This document shows, piece after piece, positions 9,319 through 17,645 of a DNA stretch of 64,000 nucleotides. The stretch lies in the NCBI GenBank assembly GCA_050873765.1, contig JBNMJK010000003.1:7187-71186 (forward strand). Direction: 5' to 3'. Below the pieces are notes generated by a model. The model searched no databases. It saw nothing but the letters and a program-made list of their open reading frames with translations, and had not been told where the DNA came from. Both the position numbers and the translations under genes were made by a program. This DNA is from Sodaliphilus sp050873765. GTDB lineage: Bacteria > Bacteroidota > Bacteroidia > Bacteroidales > Muribaculaceae. Position 1 is the first letter of the stretch; each line of letters opens with the position of its first letter.

Positions 9319-10782
9319 ATGGATTATTCTCAATTTTTAATGATGCCTCAAGAAATAGGCCTGTTGGCAACTTTCTTGTTAGTATTTCTCTATGACACTT
9401 TTATGCCAGCCAAGTGCCAGAAGCAGCTCACTGTGTTTACGGCAGTGGTGTTTGCCATCTACACGGCCATCAGTTTCATTCCATGCTGCCCAGGCGTGGC
9501 CTTTGCAGGAATGTATGAGCAGAGCCAAGCCACTTGGGCAATGAAGGGTATTCTAAATATCGGCACATTCCTGGTGCTGCTTCAAGCCGTGAAGTGGACC
9601 AACAGCGACTTTATGAGTGTTCGCCGTGGTGAATTCTATGAGTTGCTTTTGCTCACACTCTTTGGCATGTTCCTCATGGTTTCGGCTCGCAATTTCCTCT
9701 TGTTCTATATTGGCCTCGAAACCGCCTCACTTCCACTTGCCGCACTTGCTGCATTTGAGAAGAATCATTATGAGTCGCGTGAAGCAGCTGCCAAATATAT
9801 ATTCACCGCCATCTTCTCATCTGCCATTTTGCTGCTTGGCATATCGTTTGTGTATGGCATGAGTGGCTCGCTGAATTTTGCCACCATCGGACAAGGTCTC
9901 GTGGCTCAGCAGTCGGCGCTCCTCATTGTGGCTGTGGCATTTGTCATAGCAGGTGTGGGCTATAAACTCTCACTTGTGCCATTCCATAACTGGACAGCCG
10001 ATGTTTATCAAGGCGCGCCAACTGCCGTGACCAGCTATTTGTCGGTCATCTCAAAAGGTGCGGCAGCATTTGCATTCCTTGTTATCCTCACCCAAGTGTT
10101 TGGCTCAGTGTATGCCGAAGTGTGGAAGTGGATGCTTTATGCAGTGATTGTGCTCACTATCACCGTGGGTAACCTCTTTGCGGTTCGTCAGCGCAACCTC
10201 AAGCGCTTCCTGGCATTCTCCTCAATTTCCCAGGCTGGCTACATCATGCTTGGTGTGATAGCTGCCAACACGCTTGGCATGGCATCGATGATGTATTACG
10301 TGGTGGTGTATATCTTCTCCAACCTTGCTGCCTTCGCTGTGATAGCAGTGATAGAGCGCCAGACTGGAAAGGTGACTACTGATGATTACAATGGCTTGTT
10401 TAAAACCAACCCTTGGCTTTCGTTCACCATGATGGTGGCAATGTTCTCCTTGGCTGGTATTCCTCCATTTGCAGGCTTCTTCAGCAAATTCTTTGTGTTT
10501 GCTGGAGCGCTCAATGGAGCAGACGTTGCCATCTACATACTTGTATTGATTGCTTTAATTAATACCATCATTTCTCTGTACTATTATCTGCTCGTGGTGA
10601 AGGCCATGTTTATCCGTCAGGACGACTGTGCTATACCGGCGATTAAAGCTCACTGGACAGAGAAGGCAGGTATGATTATCTGTGTGATGGGCATAGTGCT
10701 TTTAGGAATTGTAAGCTGTGTTTACACATCGCTTGTGAATTGCGCTTCCGCTTCCGACGCACTTTTCCAACTAATACGTTGA
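9319..10782 (+). CDS. nuoN: NADH-quinone oxidoreductase subunit N (antiporter-like)
   Basis: The 487-residue polytopic protein has the NuoN hallmarks: the Glu in FYIGLETASLPLAAL, the segment KLSLVPFHNWTADVYQGAPT, and the NLKRFLAFSSISQAGYI region. It is the last gene of the nuo unit and is followed 40 bases later by a strong intrinsic terminator. Confidence 0.95.
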   Translation: MDYSQFLMMPQEIGLLATFLLVFLYDTFMPAKCQKQLTVFTAVVFAIYTAISFIPCCPGVAFAGMYEQSQATWAMKGILNIGTFLVLLQAVKWTNSDFMSVRRGEFYELLLLTLFGMFLMVSARNFLLFYIGLETASLPLAALAAFEKNHYESREAAAKYIFTAIFSSAILLLGISFVYGMSGSLNFATIGQGLVAQQSALLIVAVAFVIAGVGYKLSLVPFHNWTADVYQGAPTAVTSYLSVISKGAAAFAFLVILTQVFGSVYAEVWKWMLYAVIVLTITVGNLFAVRQRNLKRFLAFSSISQAGYIMLGVIAANTLGMASMMYYVVVYIFSNLAAFAVIAVIERQTGKVTTDDYNGLFKTNPWLSFTMMVAMFSLAGIPPFAGFFSKFFVFAGALNGADVAIYILVLIALINTIISLYYYLLVVKAMFIRQDDCAIPAIKAHWTEKAGMIICVMGIVLLGIVSCVYTSLVNCASASDALFQLIR

Positions 10783-10822
10783 CGTATTACACGACCTTAC
10801 TACAACAATTATCTTAAAACTG

Positions 10823-10860
10823 AAAGAAGGAGAAAGCTCAAAAGTTTCTCCTTCTTTTTC
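10823..10860 (+). terminator. Intrinsic terminator of the nuo operon
   Basis: A perfect 13-bp stem (10823-10835 with 10845-10857) with a 9-base loop runs into a T-rich tract. It lies 40 bases after the nuoN stop. The rest of the gap to 11231 holds candidate promoters and no credible gene. Confidence 0.85.
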
Positions 10861-11038
10861 TATTTTATCTTAGTTGTATTATTCACTGATTTTCAATGCC
10901 TGATTCCGGCGGTTTATTATTGAACAAGATTTTTTAAGCTAATTTTGTACTTCTATCTAAATGTAGCACCTGTTGCACTCTCGTTGCGATTATTTAAGCT
11001 AAATGCCGTGCAATGAATGGTGTAGCTCCTTTTTGGCT

Positions 11039-11070
11039 TTTGGCATTGTGCCCATTTATTTGTAACTTTG
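11039..11070 (+). promoter_or_regulatory. Bacteroidota-type promoter upstream of the first propeller/amidase pair
   Basis: TTTG at 11039-11042 and TAACTTTG at 11063-11070 are separated by 20 bases, matching the TTTG-N19-21-TAnnTTTG consensus. The leader before the ATG at 11231 would be about 150 bases. A second -7-like TAATTTTG lies at 10940-10947. Confidence 0.6.
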
Positions 11071-11230
11071 TAGATGTAACACTGTGGAAGCAGAAACAGA
11101 AAGCACGAAATATACTCCTTTTTCCATGCTTGTGAATTGGTGAGATGGCTTCTCGCTGATTCTTTTTGTGTATGATGTGGAAAAGTTTTTTGCTCCGCTT
11201 CCCTTCTTAACATAAAAGGAAAAAGAAACG

Positions 11231-12232
11231 ATGAAAAAAATACTGTTTGCCACTATTGCCGCTTTTGCTTTTTGCGTCACAGCCGCTGGGGCAAACCATG
11301 TGTATGTAAGGAATAAGCAGAACTTACGGTGCGAAGGCTATTTCCCACAAATCAGCCCAGATGGCAAGAAGGTGATAGCCGCTCCGACTGACGCGAAAAA
11401 ACTTTACATCTATGACTTAGACACGCAGAAGCGTGAAGTGGTTGTCGATGAAGGTGTGCCTGGTTTTGAGGCCATCTTTGGAAAAAATGGTAAGGTCTAT
11501 TATGTGTCGATGAAAATCAACAAGGATCACCTTATTTTCCGCTCTGTGCGTGAGTACGACCCCGCCTCGGGAAGCGACAGAGAAGTGCTTTCGGCTCAGC
11601 ATGGCGCAGTGCACGCTATCAACGGCACAACAGGTACAGCCGCTGTGGGCGAACACAAGGAGTGGAACACGCAGGCAGCGGGCACATTCGCATGGTCGCT
11701 TGGCTCAAACCTGTATGTTTACCACAATGGTGAAAAGCAAACATTCTCACCCGTCAATGTGCAAACTGGCTATCTGTGGGCTGATGTGTCGCCCGACGGC
11801 AAGAAGGTGCTATTTCATGTGCCAGCCATGGGGCTTTATGTATGCGACGCAAAAGACGGCCGTATTATTAATAAACTTGACGGCTGCCTGATGCCTAAGT
11901 GGTACGACAACGACTTGATTGTGGCACAAGGCCGTGGCCGTTGGAGCTACAACATCATCATTTTCCGAGCCGACGGCACTGGCGGCATTCAGTCGCTTGC
12001 CAGTGGTGAGTGTGTGATGCCTTCAGTGAGTGGCCATCAAGTGATCTACACCACAAAAAGCGGTAATGTGAAACTGCTTACGCTCGAAACGCCCGATGAG
12101 CGAAGCACTCGCTTGGAGCAAGAGCGTGAAGAGGCTGAGCGTATAGCCAAGGAGAAAGCCGAAGAAGCAGCCCGGATAGAAGCTGAAAAAGAAGCGGAAC
12201 AGAAACTAAATGCTCCGCAAACCAACGAATAA
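11231..12232 (+). CDS. Secreted TolB/WD40-type beta-propeller protein with charged C-terminal helix
   Basis: The 333-residue protein starts with a signal peptide (about residues 1-20). It then shows propeller-like blades with ISPDGKKV and VSPDGKKV motifs, as in PD40/TolB-type repeats. The last ~45 residues are an Arg/Glu/Lys/Ala-rich, probably coiled helix. It is similar in length and blade sequence to the protein at 14046, and both immediately precede a zinc amidase. A role in binding peptidoglycan or presenting substrate to the amidase is inference only. The C-terminal helix is absent from the 14046 paralogue. Confidence 0.7.
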   Translation: MKKILFATIAAFAFCVTAAGANHVYVRNKQNLRCEGYFPQISPDGKKVIAAPTDAKKLYIYDLDTQKREVVVDEGVPGFEAIFGKNGKVYYVSMKINKDHLIFRSVREYDPASGSDREVLSAQHGAVHAINGTTGTAAVGEHKEWNTQAAGTFAWSLGSNLYVYHNGEKQTFSPVNVQTGYLWADVSPDGKKVLFHVPAMGLYVCDAKDGRIINKLDGCLMPKWYDNDLIVAQGRGRWSYNIIIFRADGTGGIQSLASGECVMPSVSGHQVIYTTKSGNVKLLTLETPDERSTRLEQEREEAERIAKEKAEEAARIEAEKEAEQKLNAPQTNE

Positions 12233-12272
12233 ATTAATTTGTGGCAGCAAAGTAGCCGCCATTTATAGCATC

Positions 12273-13508
12273 ATGAAATTTCTGAAATATACGATAGCAT
12301 TTTTTGCCTGTATAGCATTGGCTATGCCTTCTGTGGCACAGCGCAGTGTGGATACCGACCAGGCAGAAGTGCCACTTCCTAAAGCCAAAAAGAGAATTGT
12401 GGGTCCGGCAGTGCCACGAAAATCGAGCAAGCGCACCGCTAAAGCTAAGGCAAATGCCACGGAGCTCACTCAGCCATGCCCACGCGTATTTCTGAACCCC
12501 GGCCATGGCGGACATGACAGCGACGACCGTCCATGCCCATTCTACAACGAGGGTATGCAGGACCGTGTGGAATACTATGAGTCGGACAGCAACCTCAAAA
12601 GCGCTATGGCTATGAAGGATATTTTACGCGAGCGCGGCTATGAGGTGTATGTTTCACGTGTTAACAACACCACTGCCGACGACCTCAACCTTTTTGAAAT
12701 TCACCAGTTGGCACTCAATAGCGGAGCCGACGTGTTTTTTGCCGTTCATAGTAATTCTTCTGGCTCAGCCACACGCCGTGTTAATTTCCCATTCGCCATT
12801 TACCGTGGCTATGATGGATCATGCACAGCCGAGGGCAGCGACGAGCTTGCAAAAATTGTGGCTTCAAACCTTTCCGACTGCGAAGCCACGTCGTGGACAC
12901 GCTCAGGCATCACACATGGCGACTGGTCGTTTTATCGCAGCCGTTCAGGTTTGGGTGTGTTCAGATGGAACAAGCTGCCAGGCGTGCTGGTGGAGAACTG
13001 TTTCCACGATTATCAGATTGAGCGCGAACGCTTGCTCAACAAGGACTACTGCGGACTGCTGGCCATGATTAACTGTCGCTCGCTCGACCAATTTTTCAAC
13101 CGGCCCAAGCAGCCCTATGGCATGGTGGCTGGTGTGGTGCGCTACGACTATCCTCGTAAAGGGAAAAAACTGGTGGCTTTCGGCAAAGATTCACGTCAGC
13201 CTCAAAATGGCGTGCCCGTAGAGCTTTGCGATTTAGATGGTAATCCTCTTCAAACTTACCAAATCGACAATTTTAATAATGGTTTCTATTGTTTCACTCG
13301 TGTTCGTCCGGGCAAATACTTAGTGGCCATCGATGGTGTGGAAGACCACGAATTGGAAGTGAAGGCCGACAACACCACATACTACAATGTTACCATCGTA
13401 ACCCGTCAGGACTCACCTGCTAATGCCGATGATGAAATCACTGTGGTGCACAGCGATGCCAACGACTCGGTGGAGCCTTCCACTGCCAATGGTGAAGTGG
13501 GGCAGTAG
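12273..13508 (+). CDS. Secreted zinc N-acetylmuramoyl-L-alanine amidase (Amidase_3 type)
   Basis: With the ATG at 12273 the protein has 411 residues and a clean signal peptide ending near SVAQ; an upstream in-frame ATG at 12210 would overlap the previous gene and bury the signal. Amidase_3 residues are visible: zinc ligands His78 in NPGHGGH, Glu103 in YYESDSN and His159 in VHSN, and catalytic Glu241 in VLVENCF. A carboxypeptidase-regulatory-like domain follows (about residues 290-375), then an acidic tail. Such enzymes cut the MurNAc-L-Ala amide bond. It pairs with the propeller gene upstream. The substrate is inferred from the family. Confidence 0.85.
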   Translation: MKFLKYTIAFFACIALAMPSVAQRSVDTDQAEVPLPKAKKRIVGPAVPRKSSKRTAKAKANATELTQPCPRVFLNPGHGGHDSDDRPCPFYNEGMQDRVEYYESDSNLKSAMAMKDILRERGYEVYVSRVNNTTADDLNLFEIHQLALNSGADVFFAVHSNSSGSATRRVNFPFAIYRGYDGSCTAEGSDELAKIVASNLSDCEATSWTRSGITHGDWSFYRSRSGLGVFRWNKLPGVLVENCFHDYQIERERLLNKDYCGLLAMINCRSLDQFFNRPKQPYGMVAGVVRYDYPRKGKKLVAFGKDSRQPQNGVPVELCDLDGNPLQTYQIDNFNNGFYCFTRVRPGKYLVAIDGVEDHELEVKADNTTYYNVTIVTRQDSPANADDEITVVHSDANDSVEPSTANGEVGQ

Positions 13509-13553
13509 AGTGCAGCAGAGTGTTGTGTCTGACCGTTGATAAAGTTTGAAGCT

Positions 13554-13847
13554 ATGCTGAATTTATTGAAACTCCTTTGGCAAGGTCTGAGATTGTTTTT
13601 TATTTTACCTTTAGCTATGTGTTCGCACAAAGTGTTTGATGCCTGTTGGCACAAGTACTACACAGAGCCCATGTCTAAAAACGTGTTTAATCTTTGTGTG
13701 CAGTGGCTGCTTTATTACGGCAACCGATATGGATACAGCTATGAGCGCATCAATGTGTATATATTTTGTGTGATATGGCCATTGATTACCATCGTGTCGG
13801 TTGTAGCCAATATCGTACTCCTTTGGTTGCTGTTCTCTCGCCCTTAA
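13554..13847 (+). CDS. Small membrane protein of unknown function
   Basis: The 97-residue protein has a hydrophobic N-terminal segment (about residues 4-24) and a C-terminal membrane helix (about 72-94), with an aromatic, Cys- and Tyr-rich middle. No family is recognised. The ATG at 13554 is preferred over an upstream TTG at 13536. It lies 45 bases behind the amidase gene in the same direction, so co-transcription is likely. It could be a real small protein or a decayed gene. Confidence 0.45.
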   Translation: MLNLLKLLWQGLRLFFILPLAMCSHKVFDACWHKYYTEPMSKNVFNLCVQWLLYYGNRYGYSYERINVYIFCVIWPLITIVSVVANIVLLWLLFSRP

Positions 13848-13994
13848 TATACAAGGCCCAACGAAATACACACACAACTTTAAGTATAGTCATTGATTAC
13901 TTCCGTTTCATAGATTGTACAGGTATTAATTAAAAAGTGGTCGTTTTTAGTTGATATCTGTGCTGTATGTGTGCATTTCTTGAGAAATTTTCCT

Positions 13995-14002
13995 TATCTT
14001 TG
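13995..14002 (+). promoter_or_regulatory. Candidate promoter of the second propeller/amidase pair
   Basis: TATCTTTG fits the TAnnTTTG -7 consensus, 43 bases before the start codon at 14046. The -33 region has only TTTC with short spacing. Confidence 0.45.
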
Positions 14003-14045
14003 CATAAATTGCAAACTTATATATACTAATTAACTTTTATACAAG

Positions 14046-14936
14046 ATGAGAAAAATTCTACTTACATTAGTGGGTGGCCTGGCTCTTGTGGCGAATGCGC
14101 AGCAAGTGACCGTTACCTCCAACACGCGTTTGCTCAAGGGCGTGGAGGGACCAGCCTACTATCCCGTGCTTAACAGCTCTGGCACACAGCTCCTTTTTGC
14201 CAGTGGCGAATCCTATGGCTTGAAGAAGTATGATTTTGCCGACAATGTGGTGAACCGCATCAGTGATGAGGTGGGCGCAGGTGTTGATGCTTCGTTCAGT
14301 GCCAATGATGACGTGTATTATGTGACCCAGAAGGTGGGTGAGGGTAACCTCATTTACCGCACAGGTATGCGCTTCGACCACGCTACTGCCAAGAGTGAAG
14401 TGGTGCTTGAAGCGCAGCATGGCTATGTGCGCCCCGAATTGGGCACGCGAGCCAATGGATTTAAGGGCGCAAAAAAATCGTATGCGCCAACTAAGGGTAT
14501 GGGCACGGCAGTGTGTGTGCAAGGCTCGGTGCTCTACATCACAAGAAATGGCGTGACCAAAGAATACACCCCAGTTCCCTCTTATGCGGGCTATTTGTGG
14601 GCGTCGCTTTCGCCAGATGGTAAAAAAGTGGCGTTCTTTGCTGCAGGCAAGGGCATTGTGGTGACCGACCTGAACGGCAAGGTGCTCTCTATGCTCGGAA
14701 AGTATGAAATGCCCTGCTGGTACAACAACGACTACATTGTGGCACAGAATGCCAAGGACGATGGCCACCAGTTCACGTCGTCGCAGATTATGCTCATCAA
14801 GGCTGACGGCAGCTTCAAGACCAACTTAACTTCAGAGACCTCTATGTCGATGCAGCCTACCGCAGCCGCAGGCAAGATTGTTTATACCACAATCGACGGT
14901 ATGCTTTATCAAATGACTATTAATATCAACGAATAA
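14046..14936 (+). CDS. Secreted beta-propeller protein, paralogue of 11231-12232
   Basis: The 296-residue protein has a signal peptide ending near ANAQ and propeller-like repeats including LSPDGKKVAFF. Segments such as GYLWASLSPDGKKV and MPCWYNNDYIVAQ align with GYLWADVSPDGKKV and MPKWYDNDLIVAQ of the protein at 11231, so the two are clear paralogues. It lies 19 bases before an amidase gene, repeating the propeller-amidase order. Ligand and function are unknown. Confidence 0.7.
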   Translation: MRKILLTLVGGLALVANAQQVTVTSNTRLLKGVEGPAYYPVLNSSGTQLLFASGESYGLKKYDFADNVVNRISDEVGAGVDASFSANDDVYYVTQKVGEGNLIYRTGMRFDHATAKSEVVLEAQHGYVRPELGTRANGFKGAKKSYAPTKGMGTAVCVQGSVLYITRNGVTKEYTPVPSYAGYLWASLSPDGKKVAFFAAGKGIVVTDLNGKVLSMLGKYEMPCWYNNDYIVAQNAKDDGHQFTSSQIMLIKADGSFKTNLTSETSMSMQPTAAAGKIVYTTIDGMLYQMTININE

Positions 14937-14955
14937 TTATCAACAGCGAGCAACA

Positions 14956-17391
14956 ATGAAAAAAACAACTTTAATTTCAGTAATGCTGCTGTTTGTTGCA
15001 GCGTTGGGTCTTAATCTTGCAAACGCAAGCACCGACCAGCCACATATCTATGTTAACCCAGGCCATGGCGGCCACACCAGCGACGACCGCAACGTGGTGG
15101 TTTATCCCTACGTGCAGGGCGACACCATGGGCTACTGGGAATCAAACTCCAACCTTTATAAGGGTTTCGCCTTGCGAGAAATTCTGTGGAAAAAGGGTTA
15201 CAAAGTGTCCATTTCCCGTGTGACCAACACGCAGGACGACGACTTGGGACTGTCAACCATCGTGAAATTGTGTAATAACAGCGGTGCTGATGTGTTCTAT
15301 TCTATTCACAGTAATGCCACAGGTCAGGGCGAAGGCGCTCGCGTCAACTTCCCGATGGGCTTCTTCCGTGGCTATACCGACCAGCCAGAAAATCCTAAAT
15401 GTAAGGAACTGACTGAAAAACTGGCTCCGTTCATTATCGGCAACCAGTGCACAGTGTGGAGCAGCCCTAATTATCAAGTGTGGGGCGACTGGAACTTCCA
15501 GCCATCATGGGGCACCCAAGGGTATGGCGTGCTCCGTGGCAACAAGACTTCTGCCATGCTCGATGAAGGCTCATTCCACGACTATTATCCCGAAACCTAT
15601 CGTCTGCTCAACAAGGACTATTGCTGGGTGGAAGGATTCAACTTCTCCCGTGGCGCCGACAGCTTCTTTGGCCGCAGTGGCAATTTCACCACAGGCGTAG
15701 TGATGGGCAATGTGCGCGACGACCGTCTGCCCCGTGAAGGTATTCTCGTGATGTATGGCGCAGACAAGCGTCAGCCAGTGAACGAGGCCTTAGTGAAACT
15801 GATTGACAGTAAAGGTGAAGTGGTGCAAACCTACACTACCGACACCAACTACAATGGTATTTTCGTGTTTAAGTACGTTGCTCCAGGCAACTACACCGTG
15901 GAGATTTCCAACCCTCACTACGAAACCAAGACAGAGGCTATTGAGGTGAAAGCCGATGATGCCACCTACATGAACGTGGATATGAAGCGTCTTCGCGAAA
16001 CTCCGCCATCAGTAGTTAGCTATTCCCCAGTATGGAAAGAAGGCGACGCACCTGTGAAATGCAATGAGCCAGTGGTGATGCAGTTTAATTGGGACATGGA
16101 TATCGACGCCACCGCTGCTGCGTTCACCATCACTCCAAATGTGGAAGGCACCATTAAATGGGAAGACACCAACTATCGCATGGTGTTCACTCCAAAAGAT
16201 GCCTACGATGTGAACACAGAATACACCGTGACACTCAAAAAGAGCGCAAAGCATGGTGGAGGCGTGGAAATGCCAGCCGACTTCACATTCAAATTTAAGA
16301 CTGCCGACCGCAATCACATTTATCCACTGGCAGTGTTCCCTGCCGATGGCGACCAGGTGCACTGCAAGGCGGGTGCTATTATGGAATTCAGAACAGCACA
16401 TTTGCTCAATGGCTACAACCTGTCCACTTATTTCCATGTGTATGACAAAAACGGCAACGAACTTGGATTCAGCAAGCGTGCTGTGAAGAACAACAAATCG
16501 GGCGACGCTTATGGCTACTGCAAGTTGCCATTGCAGAATGCTCTTGTTCCCGGTGAGGAATACCGCTTTGTGGTAGATAAGACCCTTGCCGACACCGTAG
16601 GGCTGCAACTTGAGGAAGGCAAGGAATACAAGTTTACTGCTGTAGATGCAGGCGCCGCTAAAGATGGCGCTGTGGTGGCAGATTTCGAGTCGGTGAGCGA
16701 CTATGAGCTCCTGGAGACTGATTGCGCTAATCCATCCACTGCCAAACTTTCTGCTGTCACCGACAAGCTCTTTGGCAACAAGGCTCTTCAGGTGAGCTAC
16801 ACCTTCACCAATTATGACCCAAGCGGAAGCGTTGTGCTCAGGTTGTACAACCCATCAAGCGTAACCTTTAATTCTGGCGATGAACTCGGTGCTCACATAT
16901 TTGGTGACATGAGCTACAATGGGCTTGTGGCTGTGTTCAGAGATGAAGCCGGTGATGAAGTGGCAGAGCCTCTCGGCAATATCACCTTCCACGGCTGGAA
17001 ATATGTGACTAAGAAGCTCACTTCGCTTGAAGCTGGCAAGAACTATAAATTTGTAGGCTACAACTTGTGCAAGACCTCTGATGCTGAGAAGCCATTTGGC
17101 TTGAGCGGCACAGTGAAATTCGACAATGCGCTGAAGGCCTCCACCAGCGGCATTACCGATATGAAGCAGCTCGACCATGTGAAGGTGGGTCCAAATCCAG
17201 CTTCTGACTATTTGGTGGCCACTGCAGATGCCTTGATCCAGAAGGTGGAACTCTATAACACCAACGGACAGCTTGTGGCAGCAAACGCCTCCAACTTTAT
17301 CAACGTGGCTGATGTGGCCGCTGGAGTGTACGTTTGCAAAGTATATGTTTCTGGCCAGGTGTCAACCCACAAAGTGATGGTGAAGCACTAA
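14956..17391 (+). CDS. Multidomain zinc amidase with type IX secretion sorting domain
   Basis: The 811-residue protein has a signal peptide (about 1-24) followed by an Amidase_3-type domain with zinc ligands His37 (NPGHGGH), Glu62 (YWESNSN) and His118 (IHSN) and catalytic Glu204. A carboxypeptidase-regulatory-like domain (about 262-335), an SbsA/Big_5-like Ig domain (about 345-450) and a region of unknown fold follow. The last ~70 residues contain VGPNPASDYL, LYNTNGQLV and AAGVYVCKV, the pattern of a T9SS type A sorting domain. It is therefore predicted to cross the outer membrane and be surface-attached or released, suggesting it attacks exogenous peptidoglycan. It is more elaborate than the amidase at 12273. 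Confidence 0.88.
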   Translation: MKKTTLISVMLLFVAALGLNLANASTDQPHIYVNPGHGGHTSDDRNVVVYPYVQGDTMGYWESNSNLYKGFALREILWKKGYKVSISRVTNTQDDDLGLSTIVKLCNNSGADVFYSIHSNATGQGEGARVNFPMGFFRGYTDQPENPKCKELTEKLAPFIIGNQCTVWSSPNYQVWGDWNFQPSWGTQGYGVLRGNKTSAMLDEGSFHDYYPETYRLLNKDYCWVEGFNFSRGADSFFGRSGNFTTGVVMGNVRDDRLPREGILVMYGADKRQPVNEALVKLIDSKGEVVQTYTTDTNYNGIFVFKYVAPGNYTVEISNPHYETKTEAIEVKADDATYMNVDMKRLRETPPSVVSYSPVWKEGDAPVKCNEPVVMQFNWDMDIDATAAAFTITPNVEGTIKWEDTNYRMVFTPKDAYDVNTEYTVTLKKSAKHGGGVEMPADFTFKFKTADRNHIYPLAVFPADGDQVHCKAGAIMEFRTAHLLNGYNLSTYFHVYDKNGNELGFSKRAVKNNKSGDAYGYCKLPLQNALVPGEEYRFVVDKTLADTVGLQLEEGKEYKFTAVDAGAAKDGAVVADFESVSDYELLETDCANPSTAKLSAVTDKLFGNKALQVSYTFTNYDPSGSVVLRLYNPSSVTFNSGDELGAHIFGDMSYNGLVAVFRDEAGDEVAEPLGNITFHGWKYVTKKLTSLEAGKNYKFVGYNLCKTSDAEKPFGLSGTVKFDNALKASTSGITDMKQLDHVKVGPNPASDYLVATADALIQKVELYNTNGQLVAANASNFINVADVAAGVYVCKVYVSGQVSTHKVMVKH

Positions 17392-17446
17392 TCTATACAC
17401 GATAGTGACATGAAGCACCCTTTTAAGAGGGACAAACTATAACGCT

Positions 17447-17490
17447 AAAGATGCGCAAAGCTACGATGTTATGCTTTGCGCATCTTTTTT
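17447..17490 (+). terminator. Intrinsic terminator behind the T9SS amidase
   Basis: A perfect 15-bp stem (17447-17461 with 17473-17487) with an 11-base loop ends in a T run. The remaining 150 bases before the next gene carry a promoter candidate and nothing else seen. Confidence 0.88.
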
Positions 17491-17559
17491 ATGATTATGC
17501 GCGATGTTGGTTAATCTGTGTTTTTGTGTGTTAAAATTTTGTGAAATTCTTTGCTTTTC

Positions 17560-17591
17560 GTTGTCTTTTCGTTGTGTGAATGTTAATTTTG
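17560..17591 (+). promoter_or_regulatory. Candidate promoter of the BadF-type kinase paralogue
   Basis: GTTG at 17560-17563 (3 of 4 to TTTG) is followed after 20 bases by TAATTTTG at 17584-17591. The leader would be about 50 bases. Confidence 0.5.
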
Positions 17592-17645
17592 TGTTGCTAA
17601 CCACTTTTTAAGAATCTGATTTTATGATGGAAATCTTAATGTGTT

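Noticed and set aside
12210..12272. Upstream start of the first amidase at 12210
   Set aside because: It would overlap the propeller gene and place 21 polar residues before an obvious signal peptide that starts at 12273.
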